Assembly (NCBI GenBank): GCA_937995755.1
Contig: CALKJD010000034.1
Location: 37,574-101,573, forward strand
DNA length: 64,000 nucleotides
Source of the DNA: an uncultured Saprospiraceae bacterium
GTDB taxonomy: Bacteria > Bacteroidota > Bacteroidia > Chitinophagales > Saprospiraceae
Direction of reading: 5' to 3'
Shown here: piece by piece, positions 20,570 through 31,571 of the stretch
Layout of the letters: every line of letters starts with the position of its first letter
Numbering within the stretch: position 1 is the stretch's first letter
Position numbers and translations under genes: made by a program
Notes under the pieces: generated by a model
Databases searched by the model: none
What the model saw: only the letters and a program-made list of their open reading frames with translations
What the model was told of the DNA's origin: nothing

Positions 20570-20621
20570 ATATGTTACCCAATTAGAAAAAAATTGGTGT
20601 TAAGTTCAATCTTTAGGTGCA

Positions 20622-22058
20622 CTAAAATTCTGCACTGCCAGGATACCTTGGGAAAGGGATGACATCACGAATGTTAGCCATTCCTGTTACGAATTGTACT
20701 AGTCTTTCGAAGCCCAGTCCATATCCTGCATGTGGTACAGTTCCAAAGATTCTAGTATCTAAAAACCACTGCATCTCATCTTGAGGGATTCCCATCTCAT
20801 CCATACGTTGAGTCAGTTTGTCTAGGCGCTCTTCACGCGCAGAGCCTCCAATAATCTCACCGATACCTGGGAATAATATATCCATGGCGCCTACAGTCTT
20901 GCCATCATCATTTTGTCTCATATAGAAAGACTTGATGTCCTTAGGGTAGTCAGTTAGGATTACTGGCTTCTTGAAATGCTTTTCTACTAAAAATCTTTCA
21001 TGTTCCGATTGTAGATCTGCTCCCCATTCGTCTAATACGAATTGGAATTTTTTCTTCTTATTCGGTTTACTGTTTCTGAGTATCTGGAATGCCTCAGTAT
21101 AAGTTAATCTTTCAAATGTATTGTCAACACAGAACTTCAGTTTCTCTCTGAGATCCATAGGTTGTCTCTCAGCTGTTGGTTTGCTTTTATCTTCCTGTAC
21201 GATTCTATTTTCGAGAAACTGTAGATCATCGTCACACTTCTCCATTACATAACTGATAACATACTTAAGCATCTCCTCTGCGAGATCCATATTGTCATTT
21301 AGATCAGCGAATGCTACCTCAGGTTCTATCATCCAAAACTCCGCAAGGTGACGGCTTGTATTACTATTCTCTGCTCGGAATGTAGGGCCAAATGTATACA
21401 CTTGACTCAATCCGAGAGCGGCTAATTCAGCTTGAAGTTGACCAGATACAGTAAGATTAGTAGCCTTACCAAAGAAGTCTTGCTTATAATCCACTTTGCC
21501 ATCTTCACCAACAGGGATATTATCCATATCGAGAGTAGTCACTTGAAACATCTCACCTGCACCTTCAGCATCACTACCTGTAATGATAGGACTGTGTACA
21601 TTGTAGAATCCTTTGTCATTAAAAAATTGGTGGATCGCAAATGTAATCGCATGACGAATACGGAATACAGCACTAAATGTATTAGTACGAACTCTTAAGT
21701 GTGCGTTTTCTCTAAGGAACTCTAATGAGTGCTTCTTAGGCTGAATTGGATATTTGTCTGCATCGCAATCGCCCAATACCTCTAATGATTCTGCCACAAG
21801 CTCTACAGATTGTCCTTTACCTTGAGACTCTATGATCTTCCCAGTAGCTTTTATAGCAGCTCCCACAGTAAATCTCTTAAGTAGCGCAGGATCTTCATTT
21901 TCTTGGTCTACGACTACTTGTAATGTCTTTATCGTCGATCCGTCATTTAATGCAATGAATCTATCATTACGAAACGAACGGATCCATCCCATTACGGTTA
22001 CTTCTCTGTCTAGTTGATCACTTTGGATCAGATCTGCAATTTTCTCTCTTTTCTGCAT
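20622..22058 (-). CDS. asnS: asparaginyl-tRNA synthetase
   Basis: class II motifs: [51 protein letters not shown]. Confidence 0.96.
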   Translation of the reverse strand: MQKREKIADLIQSDQLDREVTVMGWIRSFRNDRFIALNDGSTIKTLQVVVDQENEDPALLKRFTVGAAIKATGKIIESQGKGQSVELVAESLEVLGDCDADKYPIQPKKHSLEFLRENAHLRVRTNTFSAVFRIRHAITFAIHQFFNDKGFYNVHSPIITGSDAEGAGEMFQVTTLDMDNIPVGEDGKVDYKQDFFGKATNLTVSGQLQAELAALGLSQVYTFGPTFRAENSNTSRHLAEFWMIEPEVAFADLNDNMDLAEEMLKYVISYVMEKCDDDLQFLENRIVQEDKSKPTAERQPMDLREKLKFCVDNTFERLTYTEAFQILRNSKPNKKKKFQFVLDEWGADLQSEHERFLVEKHFKKPVILTDYPKDIKSFYMRQNDDGKTVGAMDILFPGIGEIIGGSAREERLDKLTQRMDEMGIPQDEMQWFLDTRIFGTVPHAGYGLGFERLVQFVTGMANIRDVIPFPRYPGSAEF

Positions 22059-22086
22059 AGCTTATCTGTTGATATATAATAGGCGG

Positions 22087-22094
22087 CAAATGTA
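22087..22094 (-). promoter_or_regulatory. -7 box TACATTTG for asnS
   Basis: CAAATGTA on + strand, about 29 nt before asnS start. Confidence 0.5.
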
Positions 22095-22138
22095 ATACTT
22101 GATTTCGAATTGATTCACCTCTTAGGTATATGATGTTA

Positions 22139-22975
22139 TTATAAAAACTCTCCTACAATACGATATACTTCTTTTCCTCGTAATGTATGGCCTAAGCCTT
22201 TGACGGTCTTAAGCTCACTACCATCAAACCATTCGTGGATGCGCTCCGAATCTGATATGGGTACCACAGGGTCTAATTCATCGTGTACGATCAGTACTTC
22301 ACAGCTGAGTTCTTTTTCAAAGTCTCTAAAATTGAATTCTTTAAACTGCATGTTGAAAAAGGATTCGAAGTACTCATCCATGGCTAGTCGCGTCTTCTGA
22401 CGTAGAGAAAGTAACTCATGGTATCTATCTATATGCCAACTAAGATCTGCTACTGGGCTCAATAACACTAGTTTTTCTAGTCGACTATACATCTTCTTTT
22501 GTAATAGATGTGCTAGTGATAATGCTCCGAGTGAATGTGCGACGATCCGTGTAGGTTCAAAGGTTTTGAGTGCCACATCGATCATGTTAGCAAAGTGAAG
22601 TAGATTGAAATGGTCCCCCTCCGAGCCACCATGATAGGGCGCATCTAATGCTACGAATCTATGATTTTCTCTACCTAGATGGTCTATCATATCGTACCAT
22701 CGATAGCTGTTGCTGTCCCAGCCATGTATGAGTAGGGTAGTATCACCTGTGCCACCCCAGTCGTAAAGTTTGACATTGAGGTTGTCCACAGACTTTCGCG
22801 TACCTGTTTTTTCAGGTGCTACATTGGGCAGTTCTTTCGGTATGATACGGCCTTGCATAGGATGTATCAATACGTCGATACTTCCTTTCCCAGCTTTTTT
22901 AGTAGAAAACATGTTGATCAACCGATACTTTGCAGATAGCAGTCTTATTATTGTTCTTTCTTTCCAAGTATCCAT
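22139..22975 (-). CDS. alpha/beta hydrolase
   Basis: LLIHGWDSNSYRW, VAHSLGALSLAHLL, GLGHTLRG. Confidence 0.85.
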   Translation of the reverse strand: MDTWKERTIIRLLSAKYRLINMFSTKKAGKGSIDVLIHPMQGRIIPKELPNVAPEKTGTRKSVDNLNVKLYDWGGTGDTTLLIHGWDSNSYRWYDMIDHLGRENHRFVALDAPYHGGSEGDHFNLLHFANMIDVALKTFEPTRIVAHSLGALSLAHLLQKKMYSRLEKLVLLSPVADLSWHIDRYHELLSLRQKTRLAMDEYFESFFNMQFKEFNFRDFEKELSCEVLIVHDELDPVVPISDSERIHEWFDGSELKTVKGLGHTLRGKEVYRIVGEFL

Positions 22976-23026
22976 ATAGAGGGATGCCTAATTATTTTCA
23001 ATTATTTCAATCGTAAAAGCTAAGGT

Positions 23027-23656
23027 ATGAAGTTCTTTCCGATAATGGGTGATGCTTACAAGGTAGATGATTATGCACCTCTTGATCTTTCTGTGAATTC
23101 ATCCAATTATTATGAAGAAAGTAAGGTCAATCAATTATCTCTAAAGGCTTTCGTCGAGAATGTCAAAATTGAATCTAAAGCGAAGCTATTATATGGCGGA
23201 TATCTAGAGCATCGTGCAATATATACCTCAGAGCATTTTACGGGTGAGTCTAGAGATTTTCACCTTGGTATAGATGTGTGGGCTGCAGCTGGCACTCCAT
23301 TATATGCACCTTGTGATATGGTACTCCATAGTATGGCATACAATGCAGCAGAGTTGGATTATGGATATACACTCATTTATCATTTACAAGATTTGGATTG
23401 CCACTTACTCCTAGGGCACTTGAGTAAATCATCATTGGATGGCAAAATAGTAGGAATGAAAGTCAAGGCCCAATCTCAATTAGCGACCTTAGGTGATCCA
23501 TCCGAAAACGGTGGTTGGGAACCACATGTGCATATCCAATTGATCAAAGACATGGGAGAAATGAAAGGAGATTATCCAGGCGTTTGTACGCAATCCGATT
23601 TAGATTATTATCGATCTAATTGTCCGAATCCGATTGGTTTGATATTGAAAGAGTAG
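23027..23656 (+). CDS. M23-type metallopeptidase-like protein
   Basis: HLGIDVWAAAGTPLYAPCD, HLLLGHLS, EPHVHIQL. Confidence 0.8.
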   Translation: MKFFPIMGDAYKVDDYAPLDLSVNSSNYYEESKVNQLSLKAFVENVKIESKAKLLYGGYLEHRAIYTSEHFTGESRDFHLGIDVWAAAGTPLYAPCDMVLHSMAYNAAELDYGYTLIYHLQDLDCHLLLGHLSKSSLDGKIVGMKVKAQSQLATLGDPSENGGWEPHVHIQLIKDMGEMKGDYPGVCTQSDLDYYRSNCPNPIGLILKE

Positions 23657-23754
23657 AATAAGTAAAATATTTAATTAGAGTAAAATTTCCGTTCAGTTCA
23701 TGGATTGTTAGATTTGTGTAAAGCTGTGTAACATAAATTATTTAAAAATAGAAC

Positions 23755-24444
23755 ATGAATTATAATTTTGGAGTTTGTTTGTTATTGATAGCATTGCTAA
23801 GCTCATGTAATAAAGAGGATGTGTGTCCAAGCTCAACTCTTTTAGGGCAGTTAGACTGGTCTCGAGATACTGAAGATTGGTTTCCTGCTGAATATTTTCA
23901 ACAACCTCCTCCCTTAGTTTTCATGAATATTGCTGGTGAGTTGAAATCTTTTGACTTAGATGCCTTGGGAGGGAATGAAGGTTCAGTCCGTGGATTTACA
24001 ATGGAATGTGAGAATGGTATTGATTCAACAGAAGTCTCTTATTCGGAAAAATATTATTATGGAGTATACAAGTCTCAAGATTCTGTTATTATCTCTTATG
24101 AAATGGGTGTCCGAAATGAAGTGTTCACCGCTAGTCAATTGCATGAAGCAGATTTTTATGAGTGGATAAATATCGGTATGTGGGAAGAAATTGGTACTCA
24201 TATATTTATTAATGGTAGAATAAATATTGTAACTGATTTAAGGAATTCAGAACTAGATGAAATCGAAATTGAGCCAAATGTTTTTGTGTTTGATTCTGTT
24301 TGGACTATAGAAGGTGAACAGTTTTATGATTTGTATAGTGTTAGAGAAATTGATAATCAAAAATTCAATTTTCATTTTCAGAAAGGAAAAGGAATAATAG
24401 CTTTTAGAGATAGATCAAGTATGTTGTGGAAATTAGTTGACTAA
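23755..24444 (+). CDS. hypothetical lipoprotein
   Basis: 229 aa, LIALLSSC lipobox. Confidence 0.65.
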   Translation: MNYNFGVCLLLIALLSSCNKEDVCPSSTLLGQLDWSRDTEDWFPAEYFQQPPPLVFMNIAGELKSFDLDALGGNEGSVRGFTMECENGIDSTEVSYSEKYYYGVYKSQDSVIISYEMGVRNEVFTASQLHEADFYEWINIGMWEEIGTHIFINGRINIVTDLRNSELDEIEIEPNVFVFDSVWTIEGEQFYDLYSVREIDNQKFNFHFQKGKGIIAFRDRSSMLWKLVD

Positions 24445-24536
24445 TCATAATCTCTCTAAATCTAATAATCCATCAATCTTTTTCCGCTATCGGCCTAATA
24501 GAATTTATAATCAATAATCTATCAATCAATAATCTT

Positions 24537-26840
24537 TTACATTACCACCTTTGCCCCAAGCAACTCATCAGGAATACCAAAAGCATCTACTAATCCGTGT
24601 GCTTCATATCTCAATTCTTGACATAGTTTACTAATCATTCTTCGGATCGCTTTGGTCTTTACTCCTTCCATATAATCTGCTTCGAGGAACCATCCTTTAT
24701 CTTCTTCTATGACAGTCAATGCAAATAACTGTGATAGCTTAATTAAGATGTTTTTCTCTTCTCCATCTTCAATCGAATCTATTTTATTGACAAATTCTTT
24801 ATATGCGAGACGTTCGATATATGCCTTTGCGAGATCCATCATATGCACTTGCACTTTGAGGAAAGCTTCTGATGGTTTGATACGACGCTTTAGATATTTC
24901 TGCATTCGATTACTGATACTGAGTAGAATTTTCTTTTCTCTATATCTTAAGGCATGATTATGAAAATCTCTATCCATCAAGTGGTCTACAGAAGTCATAC
25001 GCTTATATATAGGATTGTATTCTGCTACCGTATTCATGATACGAGATCGCAAGTATTTGATCACCGCAGTAGTACCTTCTTCGTGGAATGATTGCTTGAA
25101 TTCTGTCAGTAATCCCTTCGCTACTAATTGCATTAATACCGTATTGTCACCTTCGAAAGTTGTAAAGATATCCGAGTCTGCCTTGAGGAATGAGATGCGA
25201 TTTTCTGCAAGGTATCCCTTTCCACCGCAGGCCTCTCTACACTCTTGTATAGTATCTGTAGTATGCCATGTCGCCATTGCTTTAAGACCAGCAGCTTTAG
25301 TTTCTATTTTACGGATTTGCCCTTCATCTGCTTTGACGTAATCTTCAGCCAGTTGTGACATAGCAAAACTGTACGCATAGGTTTTTGCTAGTCTAGGTAT
25401 TAATCTTTTTTGGTGAGTAGGGTAGTCTAAGAGTAATTGCTCTGGCCCATTATCTCCAGTTTCGAATTGGCGACGCTCAAGTGCATATCTTATGGCTATA
25501 GTCAGTGCAGATTTGGTAGCACTAAGTCCAGCAAGTCCTACACATACTCTTCCAGCTACCAATGCTCCGAGCATAGTGAAAAATCTCTTATTTGGATTAT
25601 CTATAGAGCTATTATATTTTCCATCAGTATCTATGTCACCATATTTATTGAGTAGATTGTCTACTGGTACAGTCACTCGATCAAACCATAATCTACCATT
25701 GTCTACACCATTAAGTCCTAGTTTATAGCCACAGTCTTTTACCGTAACTCCAGGAAGGATGTTGCCATCGGCATCTCTGATAGGTACTAGGATAGCATGT
25801 ACTCCATGGCTCTTACCATCTACGATAAGCTGAGCGAATACGGCAGCCATACTACTATGCATCGCATTGCCTATATATTCTTTTCCAGCAGCTAGATTAG
25901 GGCTTTGTATTACTATCGATTTAGTGTTATGGTCATAAGTCGCTGTAGTCTCTAATCCTCTTACATTAGATCCATGTCCAGTCTCTGTCATGGCAAAGCA
26001 TCCTAATAGCTCCGCCTTAGTAAGTGGTTCGATATATAGCTTATGGTGCTTTTCCGTACCGAGCATATACACGGCACCTCCAAATAATCCAAACTGAACA
26101 CCAAACTTTATCGTAAGACTAAGGTCATGATAAGCTAATGTTTCGAAAACAGCTATATGATCTCCAGACATACCGCCTCCACCATATTCTGTAGGGAAAG
26201 CATATCCACCTACGCCTTGTTCCGCTAACAATTTCGTTTTCCATAGTATATCTAATCTGTATTCATCTTTATCTCTTATGTCTCTATAAGCGAATGCTGG
26301 GTCTCTCAGAAGTTTTCGCATTCTGTCTTTAGTAGCTACTCGTTCTCCGTCTAGTATTTTTCTTAAAGCTGTAGGGTCAAAGGAATTCTCGTCACCCAAA
26401 TCTTCTTCAGATCCTAATGATCGCTTTAATATTTTGAGACTTGCTTGATTTTTTAGTCCAAGTGCTTTTTCTATATCCTCTAATGCGTCTATGGTCTTAG
26501 GTGATTTCCATATCTGATCTTGTTTATATTGGATCGACGCTTGTGCGATCTCTGCACCTATCTTGGCTATTGACTTTTTATCGATCAAGTCGAAATCAAC
26601 AGAGTATTCCTTTAGCGCTTTCACCCAAGATCGAAATACTTCGTCAGTAGGGATATTCTTAGGATTAGACCATTGTATGAGGTAAGCCTTATCTTCTTTA
26701 CTCAAAAAATCGGCAGCATCTATCTTCTTATGTATGAGTTTCATTTCACTAGGACTCAATACACTGTCCGACCATCCTACATAGAATAGCGGAAGCATTG
26801 AAAGTATACCTGGCGAGAATTGAGTGGTAGTATTGGACAT
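24537..26840 (-). CDS. acyl-CoA dehydrogenase family protein (long form)
   Basis: GCFAMTETGHGSNVRGLETTATYD, RRQFETGDNGPEQLLLDYPTHQKRL, ACGGKGYLAENRI. Confidence 0.92.
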   Translation of the reverse strand: MSNTTTQFSPGILSMLPLFYVGWSDSVLSPSEMKLIHKKIDAADFLSKEDKAYLIQWSNPKNIPTDEVFRSWVKALKEYSVDFDLIDKKSIAKIGAEIAQASIQYKQDQIWKSPKTIDALEDIEKALGLKNQASLKILKRSLGSEEDLGDENSFDPTALRKILDGERVATKDRMRKLLRDPAFAYRDIRDKDEYRLDILWKTKLLAEQGVGGYAFPTEYGGGGMSGDHIAVFETLAYHDLSLTIKFGVQFGLFGGAVYMLGTEKHHKLYIEPLTKAELLGCFAMTETGHGSNVRGLETTATYDHNTKSIVIQSPNLAAGKEYIGNAMHSSMAAVFAQLIVDGKSHGVHAILVPIRDADGNILPGVTVKDCGYKLGLNGVDNGRLWFDRVTVPVDNLLNKYGDIDTDGKYNSSIDNPNKRFFTMLGALVAGRVCVGLAGLSATKSALTIAIRYALERRQFETGDNGPEQLLLDYPTHQKRLIPRLAKTYAYSFAMSQLAEDYVKADEGQIRKIETKAAGLKAMATWHTTDTIQECREACGGKGYLAENRISFLKADSDIFTTFEGDNTVLMQLVAKGLLTEFKQSFHEEGTTAVIKYLRSRIMNTVAEYNPIYKRMTSVDHLMDRDFHNHALRYREKKILLSISNRMQKYLKRRIKPSEAFLKVQVHMMDLAKAYIERLAYKEFVNKIDSIEDGEEKNILIKLSQLFALTVIEEDKGWFLEADYMEGVKTKAIRRMISKLCQELRYEAHGLVDAFGIPDELLGAKVVM

Positions 26841-27036
26841 AATGAGAATAGTAGTAAAATATTAATAATCGATAAAAATCAAATGATGCTAAAGATATAA
26901 CATTGCATCTATATGTTTATGACAATGTAACTAATAGAAGGTTGAGAAATTATTAAATAATACCTTCATTTTATCATTCTACGACATCCATTTGATTACT
27001 AATGGGCACTTGGGTTGCGTTAAAAGTTGTTTTCAT

Positions 27037-27044
27037 TACATTTG
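27037..27044 (+). promoter_or_regulatory. -7 box TACATTTG for fabG with TTG at 27014-27016
   Basis: TTG-N20-TACATTTG close to the Bacteroidota consensus, 30 nt before ATG 27074. Confidence 0.5.
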
Positions 27045-27073
27045 TATAGATCAATAAATTAATAATCGAGAAC

Positions 27074-27820
27074 ATGGAAATACTAAAAGATAAAGTAGCC
27101 CTCATTACAGGAGGATCAAGAGGAATCGGAGAGGCAATCGTAAGGCAATTCGCCGAAATGGGGTGCGATGTCGCATTTACATATAGATCATCAGGTGAAA
27201 GTGCAGAGAAGATAGCTAGCGAAGCATCGGCAGGCGGACGCAAAGTGAAAGCATACCAATCAGATGCAGCTAACTTTGATCAAGCTGGAGAACTAGTAAA
27301 GTCAGTTATCGAAGACTTTGGCAAGATAGATATCCTTATTAATAATGCAGGGATCACTAAAGATAATCTCATGCTGCGTATGGGTGAAGACCAATGGGAT
27401 CAAGTCATCGAAGTGAATCTTAAATCTGTATTCAATCTTACTAAGCATACGCTACGTCACATGTTAAAGGCTAGATCAGGATCGATTATCAATATGAGCT
27501 CAGTTGTAGGGGTATTTGGTAATGCAGGCCAGGCTAATTATGCAGCTTCTAAAGCAGGTATCATCGGATTTACTAAGTCTATCGCTAAAGAAGTCGGATC
27601 TAGAGGAATTAGATGTAATGCTATCGCTCCAGGTTTTATAGAGACTGATATGACAGGTGAACTTTCAGAAGAGGTAATCAAAGGATATATTGATAACATT
27701 CCGCTAAAGAGACTCGGAAGTGGTAAGGACATAGCTAATGCTTGTGCATTCCTTGGGTCAGATATGGGGAGCTACATTTCTGGTCAGACTTTAAGTGTTT
27801 GTGGTGCGTTGAATACATAA
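27074..27820 (+). CDS. fabG: 3-oxoacyl-[ACP] reductase
   Basis: SDR TGGSRGIGEAI, NNAGIT, YAASKAGIIGFTKS. Confidence 0.93.
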   Translation: MEILKDKVALITGGSRGIGEAIVRQFAEMGCDVAFTYRSSGESAEKIASEASAGGRKVKAYQSDAANFDQAGELVKSVIEDFGKIDILINNAGITKDNLMLRMGEDQWDQVIEVNLKSVFNLTKHTLRHMLKARSGSIINMSSVVGVFGNAGQANYAASKAGIIGFTKSIAKEVGSRGIRCNAIAPGFIETDMTGELSEEVIKGYIDNIPLKRLGSGKDIANACAFLGSDMGSYISGQTLSVCGALNT

Positions 27821-27899
27821 TGACATAATTTCTATAGTTATAATTAAGAGTTTAAGCTTTTTGTGTCAAATACATGATTAATCCGAAAGAAGGAAGACT

Positions 27900-29138
27900 A
27901 TGAAAATATTTTGGACATTCTTATTGGGTCTTATGTTGCTAACAAGTTGTAATAATAAGATCCAATCACTTCGGATCAATAATCTAGCACAAGCTAGCGA
28001 TGATATAGCGACGTTAGACTTGCCTAAAGGCTATGAAGCTTCTTGTCGTGAGCCTCTTAATTATGCGCCTAATCTAGAGTATCCATTAGAATTCTATAAA
28101 CAGCAAGTACGTATCAATGTGCATTACATGGATGCTGAAAAGGGGAAATATAATTTCGATCGAGCAGAAGGCGAATTGTATTTTGATCAGATGATGGAAA
28201 ATGCCATTATGCGTCTAGAAGTGAATGAAAAGATGCGACTTCCTGAAGGAAATGAAACTCCTGTACTTCCGGCTAATTATACCTATGTACTTAGAGATAT
28301 GGATACTGATATAGGTCGAAGTCCTTATGCTTTTCATAAAGATGATGATCTATTTTGGTTTCTTAGTAAAGGGAAAAATCGGAATAATAGTAGAAAAGAG
28401 GTCTTGACCAAGTATCAGCAGGATGAAGGGTCAGTACTTAATGTCTTTATACAGCCAACTCATCCAGATAGTGTAGCGAGCAAAACTTACACTGCAGATA
28501 TCACAGGGATAGCAATGGGTACATATGTAAAGATAGCCGGAGTGTATGAACTTGGATTGCCAGCTTGGCAACATGCCACTAATCTTAATCATGAGATCGC
28601 CCATGTACTTGGTCTAAGCCACTCTTGGTATCGTAATGATGGATGCGATGATACACCGCCTAATAGTAACTGTTGGAGATCTACAGGTAGGCCTCCGTGT
28701 GAAGGGCTTACTAGTAATAATATGATGGATTATAACTCTAGTCAGATGGCACTTACACCATGCCAGATTGGTAAGATGCATCGTAATATGCATAAGCTAG
28801 GCTCCAAACAACGAAAATTGTTAGTGCCGCAATGGTGCGAGTCCGATGATTCCCAATCTATCGTAATTGATAGTGATAGACAATGGCTCGGAGCTAAAGA
28901 TTTAAAAAATGATGTTATTGTGAAAAGTGGAAACAGCTTGGAAATACACTGCAGAGTATCAATGGCTATAGGACGAAAAATAATTGTTGAACCTGGAGCT
29001 ACACTAAGGCTTTTTAATGCTCAATTGCATAACGATTGTGGCGATACATGGAAAGGGATAGACCTACAATCCACTAAGAAGCGTAGAGGCAAAATAGAAA
29101 TGTTTGGGAATTGTAGTATCGATAATGTAGAGGAGTAA
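27900..29138 (+). CDS. zinc metallopeptidase lipoprotein (HExxHxxGxxH) with start of a beta-solenoid-like tail
   Basis: LNHEIAHVLGLSHSW; LMLLTSC lipobox; C-terminal IIVEPGATLRLFNAQLHNDCGDTWKGIDLQ. Confidence 0.8.
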   Translation: MKIFWTFLLGLMLLTSCNNKIQSLRINNLAQASDDIATLDLPKGYEASCREPLNYAPNLEYPLEFYKQQVRINVHYMDAEKGKYNFDRAEGELYFDQMMENAIMRLEVNEKMRLPEGNETPVLPANYTYVLRDMDTDIGRSPYAFHKDDDLFWFLSKGKNRNNSRKEVLTKYQQDEGSVLNVFIQPTHPDSVASKTYTADITGIAMGTYVKIAGVYELGLPAWQHATNLNHEIAHVLGLSHSWYRNDGCDDTPPNSNCWRSTGRPPCEGLTSNNMMDYNSSQMALTPCQIGKMHRNMHKLGSKQRKLLVPQWCESDDSQSIVIDSDRQWLGAKDLKNDVIVKSGNSLEIHCRVSMAIGRKIIVEPGATLRLFNAQLHNDCGDTWKGIDLQSTKKRRGKIEMFGNCSIDNVEE

Positions 29139-29161
29139 TTATTCACATTAAGGATCTCAGT

Positions 29162-29830
29162 CTATTTATAATACGTGATTACTTCATTCGCACTTTTGCG
29201 CTCTAGTACTGGTACCACTGCATCATCAGTCGGATATCCTACAGGTAATAGCAAGAAAGGTCTTTCATTGTCAGGTCGCTCTAGTATCTTTTGAAGGAAA
29301 TTCATTGGGCTAGGCGTATGTGTCAATGTGACTAGTCCTGCGTTATGAATTGCCGATATCAGCATTCCTGCTGCAATACCTACAGATTCATTGACGTAGT
29401 AATTTTTCTTTCTCGCCTCACCATCATAATCAAATGCTTTCTTGAATATGATAATCAACCATGGAGATACAGTCAAAAACTCTTTATTCCAGTCCGTACC
29501 AAATGGCTTAAGGTCTTCTATCCACTCTTCGGACATACGACCATTGTAACTTTTATACTCCTCTTCTTCAGCCGCTGTTCGTATCGCAGCTTTTATTTCA
29601 GGGTTGGATACAGCACAGAATGTCCAAGGTTGCTTATGCGCGCCAGATGGCGCAGTAGATGCGGTCATGATGAGATTCTCTATCACTTCCTCCGGTACAG
29701 GTTGATCAGAAAAAAATCGAATAGATCTTCTTTTATCCATATATTTTCGAAAATCAGCACTGCGCTGAGCCGACTCATCAGCAGTAAGTCGCTGTGCGGT
29801 ATATGATACGAAATTTTCACTATGTGCCAT
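29162..29830 (-). CDS. nitroreductase-fold flavoprotein, iodotyrosine deiodinase-like
   Basis: KRRSIRFFSDQPVPEEVIENLIMTASTAPSGAHKQPWTF and lid EEEEYKSYNGRMSEEWIEDLK resemble iodotyrosine deiodinases. Confidence 0.82.
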   Translation of the reverse strand: MAHSENFVSYTAQRLTADESAQRSADFRKYMDKRRSIRFFSDQPVPEEVIENLIMTASTAPSGAHKQPWTFCAVSNPEIKAAIRTAAEEEEYKSYNGRMSEEWIEDLKPFGTDWNKEFLTVSPWLIIIFKKAFDYDGEARKKNYYVNESVGIAAGMLISAIHNAGLVTLTHTPSPMNFLQKILERPDNERPFLLLPVGYPTDDAVVPVLERKSANEVITYYK

Positions 29831-29885
29831 CTCTATGCTTTCTGCTTGTATTCTTTTAATGTTATTTCAGCTAATGATTGTTTGG

Positions 29886-30584
29886 TTATAGATCACCTAA
29901 TTGTGGTCTGAGTACTATCTCTTCCACTACTGCACTTGGACTCATTTGTAATGCTGCCCATGTGGCGATAGCTATATCTTCTGCTTCCATTAATCTTTCT
30001 CGAGGTAAGTCTACGCCTGCCCAACTGTTAGACCATGTTGCTCCAGGTAATATAGAGGTGACTTTGATTCCCTTATCCTTTAGTTCTTCTCTTAATACTT
30101 TAGAAAATCCAAGCAATGCAAATTTTGAAATACTATAAGATCCACCATTAGGATAGGCTATTTTACTCGCTATCGAACACATATTGAATATATGGCCATG
30201 CCCTTGATTTACCATTCCTGGAAGAAGAGCCCGTGTTAAGTAATATGCACTATATAGATTGGTATTGATCATTTGCTCTAATGCTCCATCTTCTTCTTCG
30301 GCTAGAGCTCCAGGGATAAACAAACCCGCATTGTTGATTAATATATCTACCTGTTCTACCTCTTTTAATACACTGATAGCGAACTGCTGTACTTCGGCTT
30401 TCTTTGACATATCAACTACAGCTGTGAATACTTTCGAATTGTTGTTTTCTTCGATTGTAGATTTCATCTCTCGTAGATCGCTTTCATTTCGAGAGCAGAC
30501 GAACAAATTGATTCCTTTCGAAGCCAGTAAGTCTGCGATGGCTCTTCCTATTCCTTTTGTTCCTCCTGTGATTACTGCGTTCAT
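29886..30584 (-). CDS. short-chain dehydrogenase/reductase
   Basis: ITGGTKGIGRAIADLL, NNAGLF, YSISKFALLGFSK. Confidence 0.88.
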   Translation of the reverse strand: MNAVITGGTKGIGRAIADLLASKGINLFVCSRNESDLREMKSTIEENNNSKVFTAVVDMSKKAEVQQFAISVLKEVEQVDILINNAGLFIPGALAEEEDGALEQMINTNLYSAYYLTRALLPGMVNQGHGHIFNMCSIASKIAYPNGGSYSISKFALLGFSKVLREELKDKGIKVTSILPGATWSNSWAGVDLPRERLMEAEDIAIATWAALQMSPSAVVEEIVLRPQLGDL

Positions 30585-30770
30585 GTTTTTCTATTTTAAG
30601 ATGCTAATGTAGCGAGTTTGAAAAGATATTATAGGTTCTAAAGCTCGAGATGTCTTCGATTGCAGTATTACTGAATTAAGTTTATATCATTTTGTTGGTG
30701 ATGATTTCGACAAATAATACTAGAAATCAATAACGTTCTCGATGATGATTAAATGCTTTACATAAAAAAC

Positions 30771-30778
30771 TATCTTTG
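30771..30778 (+). promoter_or_regulatory. -7 box TATCTTTG for mlaE/mlaF
   Basis: exact TAnnTTTG 43 nt before ATG 30821. Confidence 0.5.
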
Positions 30779-30820
30779 CGCTTTAATGGTTTTTAACAAC
30801 CTAGTTAGTGTAATTAAGAT

Positions 30821-31567
30821 ATGAAACTCAGTTATTTAGCAGATTTAGGGAAATTCGTGTTGTGGCAGAAGGAAGTCTTCCGTAAGCCAGAGAACTGGGG
30901 TATGTATTATAAGGAGCTCATTCGACAAATGTATGATATCGGTATAGGATCTCTACCGATCGTTTTGTTGATAGCAATATTCTTAGGTGCCGTGACTGTT
31001 GTACAGTTCTATTATCAGATGGAAGGCACTCTGATTCCACCATATTATATTGGATACATCGTAAGGGATATGATGATCATTGAGCTTGCACCTATGGTTA
31101 CATGTCTGGTACTGGCAGGTAATGTTGGATCGACAATGGCTGCTGAGATTGGTGGTATGCGACAGAAAGAACATATTGATGCCATGGAAATCATGGGACT
31201 TAATACTTCTAGTTATTTAGTGATGCCAAAGCTAATAGCAGCAGCATATGTGGTGCCGATACTTGTGTGTGTAGCAGCAGTCGTTGGTATTACTGGAGGT
31301 TATTTAGCTAGTGTGCCTTCCGGTTTGTTTACCCAAGCCGAGTATGTGCAGGGATTAAGAGCATTTTTTATTCCGTATAATGTGGTGATGATGTTAGTGA
31401 AGTCAGTGACATTTGCATTGATTCTAGTATCAGTATCCTGTTTTCAGGGGTATTTTGTAAAAGGTGGTAGTATCGAATTAGGAGCAGCCAGTACTAGAGC
31501 TGTGGTATTTGGTGATATTATGATATTACTAGCAGATTATTTCATTGCAGTAGTACTTACAACCTAG
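30821..31567 (+). CDS. mlaE: MlaE-type ABC transporter permease
   Basis: LAPMVTCLVLAGNVGSTMAAEIGGMRQKEHIDAMEIMGLNTSSYLVMPKLIA. Confidence 0.92.
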   Translation: MKLSYLADLGKFVLWQKEVFRKPENWGMYYKELIRQMYDIGIGSLPIVLLIAIFLGAVTVVQFYYQMEGTLIPPYYIGYIVRDMMIIELAPMVTCLVLAGNVGSTMAAEIGGMRQKEHIDAMEIMGLNTSSYLVMPKLIAAAYVVPILVCVAAVVGITGGYLASVPSGLFTQAEYVQGLRAFFIPYNVVMMLVKSVTFALILVSVSCFQGYFVKGGSIELGAASTRAVVFGDIMILLADYFIAVVLTT

Positions 31568-31571
31568 AGTT

